A DNA stretch of 8,782 nucleotides, from the NCBI GenBank assembly GCA_021730825.1, contig JAKFYO010000178.1, positions 1 to 8,782 of the forward strand, read 5' to 3'. Of the stretch, positions 6,572 to 8,782 are shown one piece after another; position 1 is the first letter of the stretch, and every line of letters begins with the position of its first letter. Position numbers and translations under genes: made by a program. The notes under the pieces were generated by a model. That model did not search any database. It worked only from the letters and a program-made list of their open reading frames with translations, and had not been told where the DNA came from. The stretch comes from Hyphomicrobiales bacterium. Lineage in GTDB: Bacteria > Pseudomonadota > Alphaproteobacteria > Rhizobiales > Xanthobacteraceae.

Positions 6572-7724
6572 AGACTTCGCGGCCTTCGCCGCAATGCCGC
6601 TCCAGTATCTGCCGGTAGTTGTCCGCGATGCCGGAGCGGCGCAAAGGCCCCAGCAAGTTCGTGGCTTGAAGCTCAGCGATATTCTCCTTCAACCGCCGCT
6701 CGTTCGCGAGCAGGAAGTGAATTCCCTTCGCAACGCTCTCGACCGCATTCGGATCGCAGCGAGTGCCGACCTCGTAGCCATCGAAGAGACCGTCAACGCC
6801 GCGGTTTTCCGACCACAGGATCGGTACGCCTGCTAGCAGCGCCTCGACGTGCACCATCCCGTAAGTCTCGCGCCTTGGCGCCATGGCGAAGGCGGTGTAG
6901 CCGTTCATCACGCGCTGCACTTCGCCATGCGGCAGCGCGCCTTTCAGGCGCACGCGCGATGCAACCCCGGAGGCCTGCACAAGGTCTGTTACCTCAAGCA
7001 GAGACTTCGGCGAGCCTGTGCCGTAGACATCGAGCACGATATCGGGCCGCGAACGCGCGGCAATCACGAGCGCCTCCAACAACTTGTCGAGCCCCTTCCT
7101 GCGCCATGCATCGAGCGCGAAAATGCTGACTAGCCGCTGTGGATGCGTGAGCACAGGCACAAGCACTTTGTCACCCGCAGTCATGACCGGAAGCAACTGA
7201 AAGTGCTGATCGTTCAAGGCAAAGGCTTTCCTGAAATAACGCTCGGCCCAGGGGGCAGCCGGCAGCAGTTGCGCCGCCTCGCGCGCGAGCCGCTTGAAGC
7301 GCGGCTTCATCCTGCGCTTCGCCTCGACGATCTTGATATCGGTGTCGCCCCATAGGCTCGCGATATAAGGAATGCCAGTCAGTTCCGATACGACGGCCGC
7401 GACCAAGCCATCGACCGTAAACTTGTGCGCATGGATGAGCGACGGCGAAATGCCTTTTCGTTCGATGTCCCGCGCGATCGCCTCACCTACCGGCACGAGA
7501 AAGCGCTCCAGCATCACGCCGTAAGGCGGCGCGCCGTAAGCAATCGCGGTGCGATCCTCGCCGAATGAGAGCATCGCGATATTCCGCCGCCAGCTGACAC
7601 GGTTCAGCGAATACACGACATGGCGAAAGCCATCTGTCTCCGCGAGGAGATTCTGGACGGCCTTGGTCTTGGACGGCACCAGCGGATCAGGAAAATCGGC
7701 GCTGATATGAAGGACGGTTTGCAT
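6540..7724 (-). CDS. GT4-family (GT-B fold) glycosyltransferase
   Basis: This is a cytoplasmic or membrane-peripheral retaining glycosyltransferase that probably adds a later sugar to the lipid-linked repeat unit. It has 394 residues from the ATG at 7724-7722. The N-terminal half begins VLHISADFPDP (4-14) and contains the IHAHKFTVDG segment (97-106) and SLWGDTD (123-129). The C-terminal donor domain shows RKGLDKLLEAL (209-219), DVYGTGS (232-238), VRLKGALPHGEV (258-269) and an E-X7-E motif with Glu286 and Glu294 followed by ALLAGVP, the standard GT4 nucleotide-sugar signature. The start overlaps the end of the upstream polymerase gene by 38 bases and is preceded by a G-rich stretch that may serve as ribosome binding site, suggesting coupled translation. 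The 3' end overlaps wecC by 32 bases. Donor and acceptor cannot be read from the sequence. Confidence 0.9.
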   Translation of the reverse strand: MQTVLHISADFPDPLVPSKTKAVQNLLAETDGFRHVVYSLNRVSWRRNIAMLSFGEDRTAIAYGAPPYGVMLERFLVPVGEAIARDIERKGISPSLIHAHKFTVDGLVAAVVSELTGIPYIASLWGDTDIKIVEAKRRMKPRFKRLAREAAQLLPAAPWAERYFRKAFALNDQHFQLLPVMTAGDKVLVPVLTHPQRLVSIFALDAWRRKGLDKLLEALVIAARSRPDIVLDVYGTGSPKSLLEVTDLVQASGVASRVRLKGALPHGEVQRVMNGYTAFAMAPRRETYGMVHVEALLAGVPILWSENRGVDGLFDGYEVGTRCDPNAVESVAKGIHFLLANERRLKENIAELQATNLLGPLRRSGIADNYRQILERHCGEGREVFRRAAQQSRG

Positions 7725-8782
7725 ATTCTACCCCCGTGGCAGGCAGCGTGACCGAGATTGCGAAAGCGAGCGTGCAGATATTGGCAAGCGTCGTGAAACC
7801 GCTCGATTCCGTGACACCATTCAAGAGAACGAAGGCGAGCATCGCGAACATCACGCGGTCGCCGTGCAGGATCGCGCGGGCGCTGACACCGGCAATCGTA
7901 AGCATGAAGAGGACGAAGCCAGTCCAGCCAGCGGTCAGTAGAAGCTGAAGCGCCAGATTATGGGCGTGCGAGGTCGCAAAGCCGATGGAGTTCGCGTATT
8001 CGGGAAGCACAAACACGGAGCTTGCGTAGCCATAGCCGGTCCACGGACGCTGCTCGACGAGCTTTAACACCGTATACCAGATTTCGGTACGGCCGGTGAG
8101 CGAGGTCAGTTCTTCCGCACTACCGCTGCGCGACACAACTTTGAGCAGAATCTGGTCGCTGAAGGGCAGCAGGATCGACGCCGCGACCAAACCGGCGGAG
8201 ACCAGTAGGAGTGCGATATGCAGGCGGCGCCAGGTCAATGCGTACGTCGCGAAAAGTATGACCATGACCATGGCGAGCGGTGTGCGCGAGCCGGTCATTA
8301 TCAGTGCCGCACCGCAGATCACCGTTGCAAGCGGCGCAAACGACCAGTGCATCCGGTGAAATTCGCGTGCATAGAGGCCGATTACGACCAGTGCGAATGC
8401 CGCAATCAAAGCCATGTTATTGGCGCTGCCGGCAATGCCGGCAAGACGACCACTCACGAACTTCTCTTCATTCAACCAATAAACATAACGGCCGAATTCA
8501 GGGATCGCGAAATAGACCACGATCGAGATGAAGCAGAAGGCCACGATCGCGAGCACGATGGTCGTGAACACTTCCAGCGGCTCGAACATCGAGAATACGT
8601 AAGCACAGAAAATAACACAGGCGAACACGGTAAAGGCGGAAACCAGCGTATAGGTAGGGTTCGGCGATACCAGCGCCGTCACAAACAGCCAGATCAGAAA
8701 TAGTATGCAAGGCAGGTTGAACGGCGTCAGCATGCTCTCGAGCCAGCGCCTCGCGTGTAACACCGCGACACCCGCGACCGTC
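7687..8782 (-). CDS. O-antigen ligase/Wzy-type polysaccharide polymerase (N-terminal part missing)
   Basis: This is a polytopic inner-membrane protein of the Wzy_C (O-antigen ligase) superfamily. In an exopolysaccharide locus it most likely polymerises repeat units in the periplasm (Wzy/GumE/ExoQ role) rather than ligating O-antigen. The frame is open to the window edge; GTG at 8763-8761 is a possible start, but six more codons upstream are open and the protein looks short at its N-terminus, so it is treated as partial. About ten hydrophobic segments are visible. A longer hydrophilic, presumably periplasmic loop lies at about 8135-7965 and carries SLTGRTEIW, QRPWTGYGYA and SHAHNLALQLLLTAGW, the conserved signature with its candidate catalytic Arg and His. 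It ends in a short polar tail overlapping the GT4 start. The polymerase versus ligase role is inferred from context. Confidence 0.87.
   Translation of the reverse strand, partial: TVAGVAVLHARRWLESMLTPFNLPCILFLIWLFVTALVSPNPTYTLVSAFTVFACVIFCAYVFSMFEPLEVFTTIVLAIVAFCFISIVVYFAIPEFGRYVYWLNEEKFVSGRLAGIAGSANNMALIAAFALVVIGLYAREFHRMHWSFAPLATVICGAALIMTGSRTPLAMVMVILFATYALTWRRLHIALLLVSAGLVAASILLPFSDQILLKVVSRSGSAEELTSLTGRTEIWYTVLKLVEQRPWTGYGYASSVFVLPEYANSIGFATSHAHNLALQLLLTAGWTGFVLFMLTIAGVSARAILHGDRVMFAMLAFVLLNGVTESSGFTTLANICTLAFAISVTLPATGVEYANRPSYQRRFS

Noticed and set aside
8218..8703. A 161-codon plus-strand frame opposite the polymerase gene, rich in His, Arg and Glu.
   Set aside because: This composition is what the complement of hydrophobic membrane-helix codons gives; there is no ribosome binding site or domain.

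Overview
This window is part of a cell-surface or exopolysaccharide biosynthesis locus. The sequence style (GC-rich, many in-frame GCG/CGC/CTC codons, GumC/ExoP-type and GumD-type proteins) suggests an alphaproteobacterium, plausibly of the Rhizobiales (Bradyrhizobium/Xanthobacteraceae-like). That is an impression from protein and codon character, not a computed placement. No RNA genes, insertion sequences, CRISPR arrays or phage genes were seen. Protein-coding genes fill almost everything; the only gap above 25 bases is 3194-3291.

Plus strand, 1-6571: six tightly packed genes read as one operon that begins upstream of the window. In order they are: the C-terminal part of a Wzc/GumC/ExoP-type chain-length protein fused to a BY-kinase domain (1-1080, start missing); a WcaJ/GumD-type polyprenyl-phosphate sugar-phosphotransferase that starts the repeat unit (1098-2627); a left-handed beta-helix acyltransferase (2639-3193); a WecG/TagA/GumM (GT26) glycosyltransferase (3292-4056); UDP-GlcNAc 2-epimerase WecB (4078-5283); and UDP-ManNAc dehydrogenase WecC (5273-6571). 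Junctions are 11-21 bases or overlapping, except the acyltransferase/GT26 junction, which holds a long two-part stem-loop ending 7 bases before the GT26 ribosome binding site.

Minus strand, 8782-6540: two genes read towards the first operon. They are an O-antigen ligase/Wzy-type polymerase (7687 to beyond 8782, N-terminus missing) and then a GT4 glycosyltransferase (6540-7724), overlapping by 38 bases. The GT4 gene converges on wecC and the two coding regions overlap tail-to-tail by 32 bases, so neither transcript can end between them.

How they fit together (inference): the phosphotransferase places the first sugar phosphate on undecaprenyl phosphate. WecB and WecC make UDP-ManNAc and then UDP-ManNAcA. 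The GT26 enzyme probably adds the second sugar and the GT4 enzyme a later one. The acyltransferase decorates the unit, the Wzy-like protein polymerises it, and the Wzc-like kinase controls length and export. The set resembles the xanthan gum gene set (gumC, gumD, a gumF/G-like acetyltransferase role, gumM, gumE, gumH) with the ManNAcA branch of enterobacterial common antigen added. No flippase or outer-membrane export protein lies in the window. All families are known; the least expected items are the intercistronic stem-loop, two apparent active-site changes in the GT26 enzyme, and the convergent coding overlap.
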